This document shows positions 15,241 to 23,758 of a stretch of DNA of 64,000 nucleotides, in pieces. Made by a program: the position numbers and the translations under genes. Source of the stretch: Clostridia bacterium (GTDB lineage: Bacteria; Bacillota; Clostridia; Christensenellales; Aristaeellaceae); contig JAFTPN010000072.1 of NCBI GenBank assembly GCA_017463245.1, positions 1-64,000 of the forward strand. Direction: 5' to 3'. Every line of letters starts with the position of its first letter. Positions within the stretch are counted from its first letter, which is position 1. The notes under the pieces were generated by a model. It worked only from the letters and a program-made list of their open reading frames with translations, ran no database searches and was not told where the DNA came from.

Positions 15241-16781
15241 GCATCTGCCTCCTTCCGTCCGCCGGTCATGTAGAAGCTGATCTCGGTTTTGGCAATGGAA
15301 TCCGGGGTAAACTCGCCGGTGATGCGTCCCTCGTAGATGGTCACAAGCCTGTCGGAGAGGCGGTAGAGTTCATCCAGGTCGGCGCTGACCAGGAGGATGG
15401 CGCAGCCAGCGTTGCGCTTATCCATGATTAGCTGATGGATGGCCTCCATGGCGCCGATGTCCACGCCGCGGGTGGGCTGAGAGATGATCAGCACCGGGGT
15501 ATCGAAGGAAAACTCGCGGGCGACCACAACTTTTTGCATATTGCCGCCGGAAAGGCTGCCCACGGCGGTGTCGATGCCAGCGCCGCGGATATCGAACTTC
15601 TCGGATATCTCCTTGGCATACTGGCGCATGGCGCGCTTTTTCATGTGCGTCTTCAGCAGGGAGAAGCGGGGGAGCTTTTCTTTGCCGACGATCAGGTTGT
15701 CCGTCACATCGGCAGGGGCGGATACACCGGTGGTGAGGCGATCCTCCGGCACATGGGCGACCCCCAGGGCGCGAACCTGGCCGGCATTCATGCCCGCAAT
15801 GGACTTTCCGTTGATGATTACATCGCCCTTGCGGAAGCTGCGCATACCCGCCACGGCTTCGATCAGTTCGCTCTGGCCGTTGCCTTCAATGCCTGCAATG
15901 CCAAGGATCTCGCCCCGGTGCAGGGTGAGGCTCAGGCCGCGCACAGCGGGCAGACCGCGATTGTCCGTCACATGGAGGTCGGTGATCTCGATGGCAGGCT
16001 CGTTGTCGGTGACCATGGGGTCGTTGCGGTCAAGCTGACCCAGCAGCACATCGCGTCCCACCATCATGGAGGCCAGGATGCGCTCGTTCACATCGGCGGT
16101 ATTCTCCACGCTTACCAGCTTGCCGCCCCGCATCACGCCCACGCGGTCGGAAATAGCCATCACCTCATAGAGCTTGTGGGTGATGATGATGATGGTCATC
16201 TGCTTTTCCTTTACGATGCGGCGGATCACGGAGAACAGCTCGTCGGTCTCCTGGGGCGTCAGCACGGCGGTGGGTTCGTCCAGGATGAGGATGTCCGCGC
16301 CACGGTGCAGCGTTTTGAGGATCTCCACGCGCTGCTGCAGGCCAACGCTGATGTCCGCCACCTTGTCGGCAGGATCAACGGTGAGGCCGTATTCCTCCAC
16401 CAGGGAATCGGTGATGGCCTTGGCCTTGCGGAAATCATAGAACAGGCCGCGATGCTTGGGTTCGCGCCCCAGAACGATGTTCTGCGCCACGGTGAAGGAC
16501 GGCACCAGCATGAAGTGCTGATGCACCATGCCCACGCCGCGTTCAATGGCCTCGCTGGGGGAGAAGTGCGTCATTTTCTGCCCCTTGATGATCACCTCGC
16601 CGCTGGTGGGGGTGTTCATGCCGTAGAGGATGTTCATCAGGGTGGACTTGCCCGCGCCGTTTTCGCCCACAAGGGCAAAGACCTCGCCCTTGTGGATGTC
16701 CAGACTCACATCATGGTTGGCCAGCACGCCGGGAAACTGCATGGATACATTGCGGAAGGATACGATGGTTTCGCTTGCCAT
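15237..16781 (-). CDS. ABC transporter ATP-binding protein with two nucleotide-binding domains
   Basis: A 514-residue duplicated ATPase of the ribose/nucleoside class. The first domain has Walker A GENGAGKST (about 38-46), the Q-loop region MVHQHFML, and Walker B ILILDEPTAVLTP. The second has a degenerate P-loop GIEGNGQSELIEA and a normal signature LSGGNMQKVVVAREF, so the two sites are unequal, as usual in this family. It powers the two permeases encoded downstream. It is separated from the binding-protein gene by a hairpin that may lower its expression relative to that gene. Confidence 0.94.
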   Translation of the reverse strand: MASETIVSFRNVSMQFPGVLANHDVSLDIHKGEVFALVGENGAGKSTLMNILYGMNTPTSGEVIIKGQKMTHFSPSEAIERGVGMVHQHFMLVPSFTVAQNIVLGREPKHRGLFYDFRKAKAITDSLVEEYGLTVDPADKVADISVGLQQRVEILKTLHRGADILILDEPTAVLTPQETDELFSVIRRIVKEKQMTIIIITHKLYEVMAISDRVGVMRGGKLVSVENTADVNERILASMMVGRDVLLGQLDRNDPMVTDNEPAIEITDLHVTDNRGLPAVRGLSLTLHRGEILGIAGIEGNGQSELIEAVAGMRSFRKGDVIINGKSIAGMNAGQVRALGVAHVPEDRLTTGVSAPADVTDNLIVGKEKLPRFSLLKTHMKKRAMRQYAKEISEKFDIRGAGIDTAVGSLSGGNMQKVVVAREFSFDTPVLIISQPTRGVDIGAMEAIHQLIMDKRNAGCAILLVSADLDELYRLSDRLVTIYEGRITGEFTPDSIAKTEISFYMTGGRKEADA

Positions 16782-16825
16782 GGGATCGCCTCGCAGTAGT
16801 AGATTGGAATGCTTATGGATATAGG

Positions 16826-16852
16826 AAAAGGGCAGGGAATGCTCCGCTGCCC
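16826..16852 (-). terminator. Hairpin (partial terminator) between the binding-protein gene and the transporter genes
   Basis: On the minus strand GGGCAG (16852-16847) pairs with CTGCCC (16835-16830), extended by inner pairs, and is followed by CTTTTCC. It sits between the BMP-family gene and the ATPase gene, with no clear second promoter, so it probably terminates part of the transcripts. Confidence 0.6.
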
Positions 16853-16868
16853 TAAGGGGTCGAAATAA

Positions 16869-17873
16869 TTACTGCAGCGTGGAGGGAACCACGATCTCGC
16901 CAGAGACGATCTTCTCGGCCAGCTCAGCCACTTCGGCCTTCAGCTCGTCGGAAACCTGCTGGGGCATGGTCTCATCGCCGTAAGCCACGCCGATGTAGCC
17001 GGTGGCCATGTCAGCGCACCAGATCTGGCCGCCCTTGAAGTTCTCGTCCATGTTGGCGATGGTGTTGTACAGGGACTTGCCCACATCCTTCACCATGGAG
17101 CAGATGATCACGTCGGGGTTGATGTACTTCTGGTCGCTGTCCACGCCGATGGCATAGGCATTCTTCTCGGCAGCAGCCTCGAACACGCCTTCACCGGTCT
17201 TGCCAGCAACGGCGAACACGATGTCACAGCCAGCATCATACATGGCCAGAGCGGCTTCCTTGCCCTTGGAGGGATCCTCGAAGTCCTCGGTGTAGCGCTT
17301 CTCGATGGCGATATCAGCATTGGCATACTTGGCGCCAGCTTCATACCCCACGATGAAGTCGTTGATGGTATCGCTGTCCTGGCCGCCCACAACGCCGATC
17401 TTGCCGGTCTTGGACATCTTGCCAGCGATATAGCCAGTCAGGTAGGAACCCTGATTCTGGGCATAGATCACGGACATCAGGTTGTCGCCCACGCCGTCCA
17501 GGCCGTTGTCGATGAAGATGAACTTGGTCTCGGGGAAGTCCACGGGCACGCCGGGGGTGGCGGCATTGCCAGCCAGGGCATCCCAGAACTGCCAGCCCAC
17601 AGCCACGACCACGTCGTAGTTCTCAGCGGCGGTGACCAGGGCGTTCTCGTACTTGGAGGCGTCCTCGGCGCACTCGATCACGGTGGTGGTCAGGCCAAGG
17701 TCAGCTTCCAGCTTCAGGCGGCCTTCGTTGGCGGAATCGTAGAAGGAACGGTCACCCAGGGTGCCGGCAACAACGACGGCCACAGAGGGGCCAGCGGGCT
17801 GATCGGCCAGGGCAGGAGCCATAACAGACAGGCAAAGTACCAGAGAGAGAATGAGAGCAATGAGCTTTTTCAT
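16869..17873 (-). CDS. BMP family (PnrA/TmpC-like) substrate-binding protein
   Basis: The 334-residue extracytoplasmic receptor of the ABC importer. It has a signal peptide and a periplasmic-binding fold with family motifs GDRSFYDSANEG, YAQNQGSYLTGYIAGKMS and GKIGVVGGQD. Members bind purine nucleosides. The signal ends APALA-DQ and has no normal lipobox (its only early Cys, residue 14, is in VLC), so unlike most Firmicute receptors it may not be lipidated. It is the first gene of the minus-strand operon and carries its own promoter at 17928-17956. Confidence 0.92.
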   Translation of the reverse strand: MKKLIALILSLVLCLSVMAPALADQPAGPSVAVVVAGTLGDRSFYDSANEGRLKLEADLGLTTTVIECAEDASKYENALVTAAENYDVVVAVGWQFWDALAGNAATPGVPVDFPETKFIFIDNGLDGVGDNLMSVIYAQNQGSYLTGYIAGKMSKTGKIGVVGGQDSDTINDFIVGYEAGAKYANADIAIEKRYTEDFEDPSKGKEAALAMYDAGCDIVFAVAGKTGEGVFEAAAEKNAYAIGVDSDQKYINPDVIICSMVKDVGKSLYNTIANMDENFKGGQIWCADMATGYIGVAYGDETMPQQVSDELKAEVAELAEKIVSGEIVVPSTLQ

Positions 17874-17927
17874 GCTGCAATACCTCCGGAAAGATGGATC
17901 GATGCCGAAACATCGTCATCTATTATT

Positions 17928-17956
17928 TCTGTATGCATTGCTTCTTTTCCTGCCAA
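17928..17956 (-). promoter_or_regulatory. Probable promoter of the nucleoside importer operon
   Basis: On the minus strand, TTGGCA (17956-17951) and TACAGA (17933-17928) are 17 bp apart. A small hairpin (GATG/CATC and CGATG/CATCG, 17893-17920) lies in the leader before the ribosome binding site; it matches no riboswitch I know. Confidence 0.5.
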
Positions 17957-17970
17957 AACAAAAAAAGAGC

Positions 17971-17987
17971 AGGATTTGTACAATCCT
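17971..17987. repeat. Inverted repeat in a divergent intergenic region
   Basis: AGGATT-tgtac-AATCCT lies between the divergent importer and oxidoreductase genes, about 15 bp upstream of the importer -35. It may be an operator. Confidence 0.4.
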
Positions 17988-18028
17988 TCATGGTAGAATA
18001 AATAGTGACAAGAAGGAGGAAGAAACCT

Positions 18029-18631
18029 ATGCCGAAGGTTTTGTTTGTCAATGCCTGTGTGCGGGGCGAGGCATCCCGCACGCTGCGCCTGGCGCGGGTG
18101 TTTCTGGATGCGCTCTCTGCCGCCTGCCCTCAGGTGGAGATCATCCACCAGGACTTGACCACCATGGGGCTGCGCTCTGTGGACATGGACACGCTGAACC
18201 GCAAGGAGGCCCTGTGCGACCAGCTGGCGTGGGATGATCCGCTGTTTGCTCCTGCGGTGGCGTTTCAGCAGGCGGATGCGGTGGTGATCGCCGCACCCTA
18301 CTGGGATATGTCCTTTCCCTCCATTTTGAAGGTGTGGGTGGAGAACATGTACGTCCGCAACCTGACCTTCAAGTATGTGAATGACCAGTCCGTCGGCCTG
18401 TGCCGGGGGAAAGAGGCGGTGTACATTACCACGGCGGGCAGCCCCATTGGGGAGCATGACTGGGGAACCATGTACATCAGGGATGTGCTGAAGGTGCTGG
18501 GTATTCCCGGCTTTGCCGAAGTGAAGGCCGAAGCCCTTGACCTTGCCGGGCGGGACGTGGAGGCCATCATGGCCGCTGCGGAGGCACAGGCGAAGCAGGC
18601 TGCACAGCAGCTGGCGGCGCAGCTTGCGTGA
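18029..18631 (+). CDS. NAD(P)H-dependent FMN oxidoreductase (flavodoxin-like fold, azoreductase-related)
   Basis: A 200-residue cytosolic flavoprotein. It begins KVLFVNACVRGEASRTLRLA, the flavin-phosphate binding loop of the NQO1/AzoR family, followed by VVIAAPYWDMSFPSILKVW, which contacts the flavin ring and helps form the dimer, and TTAGSPIG. Substrates are probably quinones, azo or nitro compounds. AAGGAGG at 18013-18019 supports the ATG at 18029. It is divergent from the importer operon, and its 3' end overlaps the convergent membrane-protein gene by 65 bp. Confidence 0.88.
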   Translation: MPKVLFVNACVRGEASRTLRLARVFLDALSAACPQVEIIHQDLTTMGLRSVDMDTLNRKEALCDQLAWDDPLFAPAVAFQQADAVVIAAPYWDMSFPSILKVWVENMYVRNLTFKYVNDQSVGLCRGKEAVYITTAGSPIGEHDWGTMYIRDVLKVLGIPGFAEVKAEALDLAGRDVEAIMAAAEAQAKQAAQQLAAQLA

Positions 18632-18962
18632 TGGCTTTCTCAGCAAGCAGATAGGCTGCGGATAGTCCGCACCATGCCAATGCGAAGGAAAGACACACCT
18701 GCCCGTGCCAGTTCAGAGGCATATGTCGATAGTCCCACACCTGATGGCGGCGGTTCCAGATGAGGCCGCAGCCTGCCTCAATGGCGGTGATGCCTGCACC
18801 GCAAAGCAGGACTTTGTTCACAGGATGCAGGTCTGTACGGCCGATGCGGTGGATCAGCGAGGTGCTTAACCCGCCCGCCAGCGCCATGCTGGGGTGGGTA
18901 CGGCCGCGCCAGGCAAGCTCCAGCAGGGGATAGCCGATGGCGCCGATCAGAAAGGAACGCAT
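18567..18962 (-). CDS. Small membrane protein, putative ABC-transporter type IV (CmpB-like) family
   Basis: A 131-residue membrane protein with three or four hydrophobic segments. The motif HQVWDYRHMPLNWHGQVCLSFALAW (in parts HQVWDYRHMPLN and GQVCLSFALAW) is the hallmark of the PF06541-type family of Firmicutes, whose function is uncertain. The C-terminal 20 residues are rich in Pro and Ala. The gene overlaps the convergent oxidoreductase by 65 bp. Its ribosome binding site GGAGGTGATT lies in the 3' arm of a 13-bp hairpin (18967-19000), so translation or transcription is probably restrained. Confidence 0.75.
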   Translation of the reverse strand: MRSFLIGAIGYPLLELAWRGRTHPSMALAGGLSTSLIHRIGRTDLHPVNKVLLCGAGITAIEAGCGLIWNRRHQVWDYRHMPLNWHGQVCLSFALAWCGLSAAYLLAEKAITQAAPPAAVQPASPVPPQRP

Positions 18963-18966
18963 AAAG

Positions 18967-19000
18967 AATCACCTCCGGGTCAGCTTGCCCGGAGGTGATT
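18967..19000 (-). terminator. Hairpin after hflC that contains the next gene's ribosome binding site
   Basis: Perfect 13-bp stem AATCACCTCCGGG/CCCGGAGGTGATT (18967-18979 with 18988-19000), 8-base loop. On the minus strand the 3' arm is GGAGGTGATT, then CTTTATG, where ATG is the start of the small membrane protein. There is no strong T run, so it may be a translational block, a weak terminator, or both. Confidence 0.6.
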
Positions 19001-19013
19001 TTGCGTATGCGGT

Positions 19014-20054
19014 TTACTTCACGAACTGCATCAGATCTGCAAAGAGGGGATTGGTCTGATCCAGCACCAGGGTGGCGTTCTGCCCCAGGGCAGCTTCCAA
19101 GGCTTGCAGGCTGCGCCAGTAGGCGTAGAAGTCCGCGTCCACGCTGTAAGCATTGGCGTAGATCTCGGCAGCCATGGCCTCGGCCTCACCGCGGATGGTA
19201 CCGGCGTCGCTGACGGCGGCAGCCTCGATCTGACGGGCTTCCAGGTCGGCGGCGGCGACTACCTTGTTGTATTCCTCGTCGCCTTCGCTGCGCAGCTGCT
19301 GGGCTTCCTTGGCGCGGTCAGCCTGCATGCGGGCGTAGGTGGACTCGATGTTGCCGGTGGGCAGGATGGTGCGGTGGATCTGGATATCCTTCACCTCGAT
19401 ACCGCGGACGCACATATCCTGGTTGACGATGTTCAGGCCTTCCTGCAGGGCGTTGTTCAGCGCGTCCTTGTTGGAAATGAAGTTGTCAGCCAGCATGCGG
19501 TTGATCAGCTGCACGATCACCGGGTGGATGATATTGTCCAGCTGGTTCTCGGCGGCGGTCATGCTGCCAAGCTTCAGGCTGAACAGGGCGGGATCGGTGA
19601 TGCTCCACTGGGCGTAGGTGGTGATGTAATATTGCTTCTTCTCCAGGGTGTTCACCACTTCGCTGTCGGAGATGTAGGTGTACAGGCGGGAGGAATACTT
19701 TTCCACCTTGTCGATGAAGGGCACCTTGAAGTGCAAGCCGCTGCCCACCTGGAGCTTCACGCTGCCGGAGGAGGTGATCTCGTCCTTGAGCTGCTCGGCG
19801 TACTTATCGTGGAAGTTGTTATCGGAATTGGTGATGATGCGCTTGATCACGCCGAAGCGGCTGACCATGGCCTGCTCGGCCTCGCCCACGATGAACATGC
19901 TCTCGTTGAAGAGGATCAGGGCAAGGATGGCGATCACGGCGATGAGCACGGTGCGGCCGCCGTGCTTCTTGATGAAGCTCTTGGCCTTGACCTCATTGAT
20001 GTTGATGGGCTGCTGGTAGGCAGTATTCTGCTGATTGTTGTTATTCCAATCCAT
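19014..20054 (-). CDS. hflC: HflC family SPFH-domain membrane protein
   Basis: A 346-residue bitopic protein: a cytosolic N-terminal tail rich in Asn/Gln, one transmembrane helix (about 36-55), then an SPFH/band 7 domain (EAEQAMVSRFGVIKRI onward) and a coiled-coil region (ARMQADRAKEAQQLRSEGDE and following). HflK and HflC form large cage-like complexes that, in E. coli, restrain the FtsH protease. The Asn/Gln-rich tail (NNNNQQNTAYQQPI) is more typical of HflK, so naming of the pair by order is tentative. It follows hflK by 2 bp. Confidence 0.88.
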   Translation of the reverse strand: MDWNNNNQQNTAYQQPININEVKAKSFIKKHGGRTVLIAVIAILALILFNESMFIVGEAEQAMVSRFGVIKRIITNSDNNFHDKYAEQLKDEITSSGSVKLQVGSGLHFKVPFIDKVEKYSSRLYTYISDSEVVNTLEKKQYYITTYAQWSITDPALFSLKLGSMTAAENQLDNIIHPVIVQLINRMLADNFISNKDALNNALQEGLNIVNQDMCVRGIEVKDIQIHRTILPTGNIESTYARMQADRAKEAQQLRSEGDEEYNKVVAAADLEARQIEAAAVSDAGTIRGEAEAMAAEIYANAYSVDADFYAYWRSLQALEAALGQNATLVLDQTNPLFADLMQFVK

Positions 20055-20056
20055 GT

Positions 20057-21025
20057 TTATTCACCTCCGGCCACGGCGGCAGCGCCGGTAGAAGCGGGTG
20101 CGCCGTTCAGGTCAAGGAGCTTGGTGGTGCCGGTGTCGCTGTCCACAAGATAAAGCTTGTTGGCGCTGGAAAGCACCTTCTCCAGGGTTTCGATCAGCAG
20201 GCGGGTGCGGGTGATCTCCGGCGCCGTCTGATACTTTTCATACACAGCCTTGAACACGGCCACATCTGCCTCGGCAGCGGCGATGGTCTCGGCCTTGTAG
20301 CCCTCGGCCTCCTGCAATACAGCATAGGCGCGGCTGCGGGCGGTGGGCAGCACGTTGTTCTTGTAGCGCTCGGCTTCGTCCAGGCGCTTGGTCTTTTCGT
20401 TCTTAGCGTTGTTCACGTCCTCATAGGCAGAGGCCACCTCGGCAGGGACGGTAATGTTCTGGATGCGCACATCGTTGATCTTCACGCCCATCTCATAGCT
20501 GTCGATCAGGGCCTGGAAATCCGGCAGCACTTCGCGCTCGATCTCCTCCTTGTTCAGGAGGGCGTCGTCCAGGCTGCGGTTCTGGATGTTGCGGCGGATG
20601 ACTGCCTCAAAGGCCAGCTGCAGGGTGCCTTCGGGGTCGTGAACGTCAAAGGCATACTGCTTCACGTCCCGGATGGTGTACTGATAAATGGCCTCCAGGG
20701 ACACGATGCTGTTGTCGTTGGTGAGCATCACGCCCTCGTCGGTCTCATCGGCATACTTGGCGGCAATGCCATAGCTGCCCTGACGGGTGGTGCGGAAGCC
20801 GTATTCCTTGGTGTGGATGGTGGTGACGGACTCGCTGATGATATCCTGCACCAGCGGGAAGTGCCAGTACAGGCCGGGACCATGGGTGGCGGTGACCTTG
20901 CCGAAGGTCAGCACCAGAGCCTCTTCGCCCTGGCCGACGCGGTAAAAGCCGCCCCAGCCGATGAGGACGACCACGGCCAGCACGCAGATCAGCGCAATGG
21001 CGCCTGCTTTGAGTTTGCGTTTCAT
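20057..21025 (-). CDS. hflK: HflK/HflC family SPFH-domain membrane protein
   Basis: A 322-residue partner of the downstream protein. One N-terminal transmembrane helix (about 7-27), an SPFH domain beginning VGQGEEALVLTFGKV, then a helical segment (NEKTKRLDEAERYKNNVLPT) and a C-terminal tail. The start at 21025 is preferred over longer upstream frames because AGAAAGGAG precedes it by about 6 bases and a promoter lies upstream. HflK/C modulate membrane proteolysis by FtsH. No ftsH is in the window. Confidence 0.88.
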   Translation of the reverse strand: MKRKLKAGAIALICVLAVVVLIGWGGFYRVGQGEEALVLTFGKVTATHGPGLYWHFPLVQDIISESVTTIHTKEYGFRTTRQGSYGIAAKYADETDEGVMLTNDNSIVSLEAIYQYTIRDVKQYAFDVHDPEGTLQLAFEAVIRRNIQNRSLDDALLNKEEIEREVLPDFQALIDSYEMGVKINDVRIQNITVPAEVASAYEDVNNAKNEKTKRLDEAERYKNNVLPTARSRAYAVLQEAEGYKAETIAAAEADVAVFKAVYEKYQTAPEITRTRLLIETLEKVLSSANKLYLVDSDTGTTKLLDLNGAPASTGAAAVAGGE

Positions 21026-21067
21026 GATAAGCTCCTTTCTTGGCAAGCATTCTGTTGAAACAAGTGT

Positions 21068-21096
21068 ATCATACCACAATGTGACCGTGTTGTGAA
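21068..21096 (-). promoter_or_regulatory. Promoter of hflK-hflC
   Basis: On the minus strand, TTCACA (21096-21091) and TATGAT (21073-21068) with a 17-bp spacer. Confidence 0.6.
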
Positions 21097-21213
21097 GAAA
21101 TTCCTGTCCAAGCATACATGCAGATGACTGAAAGATACATTCTCTGCGCTGAAAGCAAAAATTTCTTTCATGCGGCTTGCGGAGGTTGACCATCTGCCGC
21201 CAAAATGGTACAT

Positions 21214-21219
21214 TATAAT
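21214..21219 (+). promoter_or_regulatory. Candidate -10 element for the radical SAM operon
   Basis: TATAAT at 21214-21219 lies 30 bp before the TTG start at 21249. A TTGACC at 21186-21191 is 22 bp away, too far for a standard -35, so the exact promoter is uncertain. Confidence 0.4.
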
Positions 21220-21248
21220 GTGTGTTTTTTATAAAGGAGGCACGTGAT

Positions 21249-23096
21249 TTGTATTCCGATAAGATCGAAGCTATGCTGGAAAAGGTGCAGAAGGCGCCCC
21301 GCTACACCGGCGGCGAAATGAATACCGCCCTGAAGAATTGGGACGATGCCGAGCTGCACTTTGCATTCTGCTTTCCCGATACCTACGAGGTGGCCATGTC
21401 CCACCTGGGGATGAAGATCCTTTACGCCATCATCAATCAGCAGGAGTGGAGCCTGTGCGAGCGGGTGTGCATGCCCTGGGTGGACATGATGGCGCTGATG
21501 CAGCAGGAGGATGTGCCGCTGTTCTCCCTGGAGAACCGCAAGCCACTCAATGCCTTTGACGTGGTGGGTTTTACCCTGCAATATGAGATGAGCTACACCA
21601 ATGTGCTGGCCATGCTGAAGCTGGGGCGCATTCCGCTGAAGGGCTGTGAGCGTGGGGAGAATGATCCCATCGTGGTGGCGGGCGGCCCCTGCGCCTTCAA
21701 CCCGGAACCCCTGGCGGACGTCATTGACGCCTTCATGGTGGGCGACGGTGAAGAGCAGATCGTGGAGCTGAACCGGGTGATCCGCGACTGGAAGAAGAGC
21801 GGCGAGCCCCGCGAAGCCTGCCTGAAAAAGCTGGCCTCTGTGCAGGGCGTGTATGTGCCTTCTCTCTACGATGTGACCTACAACGAGGACGGCACCATTG
21901 CCTCCTTCAAGCCCAACTGCCCCGAGGCGCCGGAGCGTGTGGTGAAGGCCATCATCACCGACCTGGACAAGGCCTACTATCCCACGGAGATCCCCGTGCC
22001 CTATACGGAGATCATCCACGACCGCATTATGCTGGAGATCATGCGCGGCTGCACCCGGGGCTGCCGCTTCTGCGAGGCGGGCATGCTGTATCGCCCGGTG
22101 CGCGAGCGCAGCCTGGAGCATCTGGTAGAGCTGGCCGAAAAGCTGGAAGCCTCCACCGGCTATGAGGAAATGAGCCTGTCCAGCCTGTCCAGCGGCGACT
22201 ATACCTGTCTGGCTGAGCTGATCCGCGAGCTGATGAAGCGCCTGAACGAGAAGCGGGTGTCCATCAGCCTGCCCTCGCTGCGCATTGACAGCGTGCTGAA
22301 GGAATCCCTGGAAGAGACCCAGAAGACCCGCAAGACCTCGCTGACCTTCGCGCCGGAGGCTGGCACCCAGCGCCTGCGTGACGTGATCAACAAGGGCGTG
22401 ACGGAGGAAGACCTGCTGGAGAAGGTGAACGACGCCTTCCAGGGCGGGTGGAGCAGCGTGAAGCTGTACTTCATGATGGGTCTGCCCACCGAGACCTACG
22501 ACGACCTGGACGGCATTGCTGACCTGGCTCGCAAGGTGGTTTCCGCCTACTTTGCCGTGCCCAAGGACAAGCGTGCCAAGGGGCTGCGAGTGACCTGCTC
22601 TGCCTCGGTATTCGTGCCCAAGCCCTTTACTCCCTTCCAATGGGAGCCCCAGGACTCCCTGGCGGTGGTGCAGGACAAGCAGCTCCACCTGCGGGATGCA
22701 TTGCGCAAGGTGAAGGGCGTGAACTTCAACTATCACGAGTCCGGACTGAGCTACCTGGAAGCCTGCTTTGCCCGCGGTGACCGCCGCATGGGCGAGGTGC
22801 TGCTGAAGGCCTTTGAAAAGGGCTGCATGCTGGATGGCTGGACGGAGCATTTCAAGTATGATACCTGGATGGAGGCCTTTGACGAGTGCGGCATCGACCC
22901 GGCGTTCTACGCCTATCGCCGCCGCGAGAAGGACGAGATCCTGCCCTGGGACTTCATCGACAGCGGCATCACCAAGGAGTTCCTGTGGCGCGAGAAGGAA
23001 AAGGCTGACCGTGCCCAGGTGACCCGCGACTGCCGCCAAGGCTGCAATGGCTGCGGCCTGCAGCGATTCAAGGGGGTGTGTTCCTTTTGCGGATGA
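21249..23096 (+). CDS. B12-binding-domain radical SAM protein, TIGR03960 family
   Basis: A 615-residue radical SAM enzyme of unknown substrate. The N-terminal part resembles a cobalamin-type domain; the cluster motif CTRGCRFCEAG (CxxxCxxC, about 268-275) follows, then the SAM barrel with FAPEAGTQRLRDVINKG. The C terminus carries a second Cys set (CRQGCNGCG and CSFCG), perhaps for another cluster. The TTG start at 21249 is chosen because AAGGAGG (21234-21240) lies 8 bases upstream; the earlier GTG at 21222 would place this site inside the coding region. It is fused as two genes with the DUF2344 protein downstream, and the pair precedes rng as in many Clostridia. Confidence 0.9.
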   Translation: MYSDKIEAMLEKVQKAPRYTGGEMNTALKNWDDAELHFAFCFPDTYEVAMSHLGMKILYAIINQQEWSLCERVCMPWVDMMALMQQEDVPLFSLENRKPLNAFDVVGFTLQYEMSYTNVLAMLKLGRIPLKGCERGENDPIVVAGGPCAFNPEPLADVIDAFMVGDGEEQIVELNRVIRDWKKSGEPREACLKKLASVQGVYVPSLYDVTYNEDGTIASFKPNCPEAPERVVKAIITDLDKAYYPTEIPVPYTEIIHDRIMLEIMRGCTRGCRFCEAGMLYRPVRERSLEHLVELAEKLEASTGYEEMSLSSLSSGDYTCLAELIRELMKRLNEKRVSISLPSLRIDSVLKESLEETQKTRKTSLTFAPEAGTQRLRDVINKGVTEEDLLEKVNDAFQGGWSSVKLYFMMGLPTETYDDLDGIADLARKVVSAYFAVPKDKRAKGLRVTCSASVFVPKPFTPFQWEPQDSLAVVQDKQLHLRDALRKVKGVNFNYHESGLSYLEACFARGDRRMGEVLLKAFEKGCMLDGWTEHFKYDTWMEAFDECGIDPAFYAYRRREKDEILPWDFIDSGITKEFLWREKEKADRAQVTRDCRQGCNGCGLQRFKGVCSFCG

Positions 23097-23758
23097 TGGC
23101 TGTTTTTGAAAAGAGCGAGCGCCTGCGCCATATCGGCCACCTGGACATCATGCGCTCCACCCAGCGCGCCCTGCGCCGCAGCGGCCTGCCGGTGAGCTAC
23201 TCCAAGGGCTTTAACCCGCATATCCTCATCACCTTTGCCTCTGCGCTTTCTACCGGCGCGGTGGGCAAGAACGAAATGATGGACGTGACCCTGGACAGCG
23301 ACGTGACGCCGGAAAGCTTCCTTTCCGCTATGAACGCCGCCATGCCGCCGGATATGCAGCTGAAATCCGCCAAGGCGCTGGACGACAAGCATCCCGCGCT
23401 GATGGCCATGGTGCAGGCTGCCGAGTACGACCTGAAGCTGCTGGATAAAGAGGTGGCAGCCAAGTGTGTGGCGGCCATCCCGGCCTTCCTGGAGCAGGAG
23501 AGCATCATGGCCATGCGCAAGACTAAGAGCGGCATCAAGGAATGCGACATCCGGCCGCTGCTCTTTGGCTTGAAGGGCGAAGGCGAGCATATCTATGCCA
23601 CCATGACCTTGACGGAGCATATGTCCTGCAAGCCGGATATGCTGGTGAAGGCGCTGTGCGATTTTGCCGGTTGTGAGGTTCCCCGCGTGCTGGTGACCCG
23701 CAACCGTCTGCTGGGACACAACGAGGCGGGCGAACTGACGCCCCTGGAGCTTCTGTGA
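23093..23758 (+). CDS. TIGR03936/DUF2344 family radical-SAM-linked protein
   Basis: A 221-residue protein that nearly always accompanies or is fused to TIGR03960 radical SAM enzymes. Its N-terminal region (FEKSERLRHIGHLDIMRSTQ, then RALRRSGLPVSYSKGFNPH) is the conserved signature. The function is unknown; a role in modification of RNA or of the translation apparatus has been supposed from its linkage to rng. The ATG at 23093 overlaps the upstream stop (ATGA); a GTG at 23078 is possible but its ribosome site would be too close. Its stop shares one base with the rng start. Confidence 0.87.
   Translation: MMAVFEKSERLRHIGHLDIMRSTQRALRRSGLPVSYSKGFNPHILITFASALSTGAVGKNEMMDVTLDSDVTPESFLSAMNAAMPPDMQLKSAKALDDKHPALMAMVQAAEYDLKLLDKEVAAKCVAAIPAFLEQESIMAMRKTKSGIKECDIRPLLFGLKGEGEHIYATMTLTEHMSCKPDMLVKALCDFAGCEVPRVLVTRNRLLGHNEAGELTPLELL

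Noticed and set aside
17880..17927. Purine riboswitch in the leader of the nucleoside importer
   Set aside because: There is one small hairpin but no three-way junction or the conserved loop bases of purine riboswitches.
21186..21219. TTGACC and TATAAT as a promoter pair for the radical SAM operon
   Set aside because: The spacer would be 22 bp, too long for a standard promoter; only the -10 is listed.
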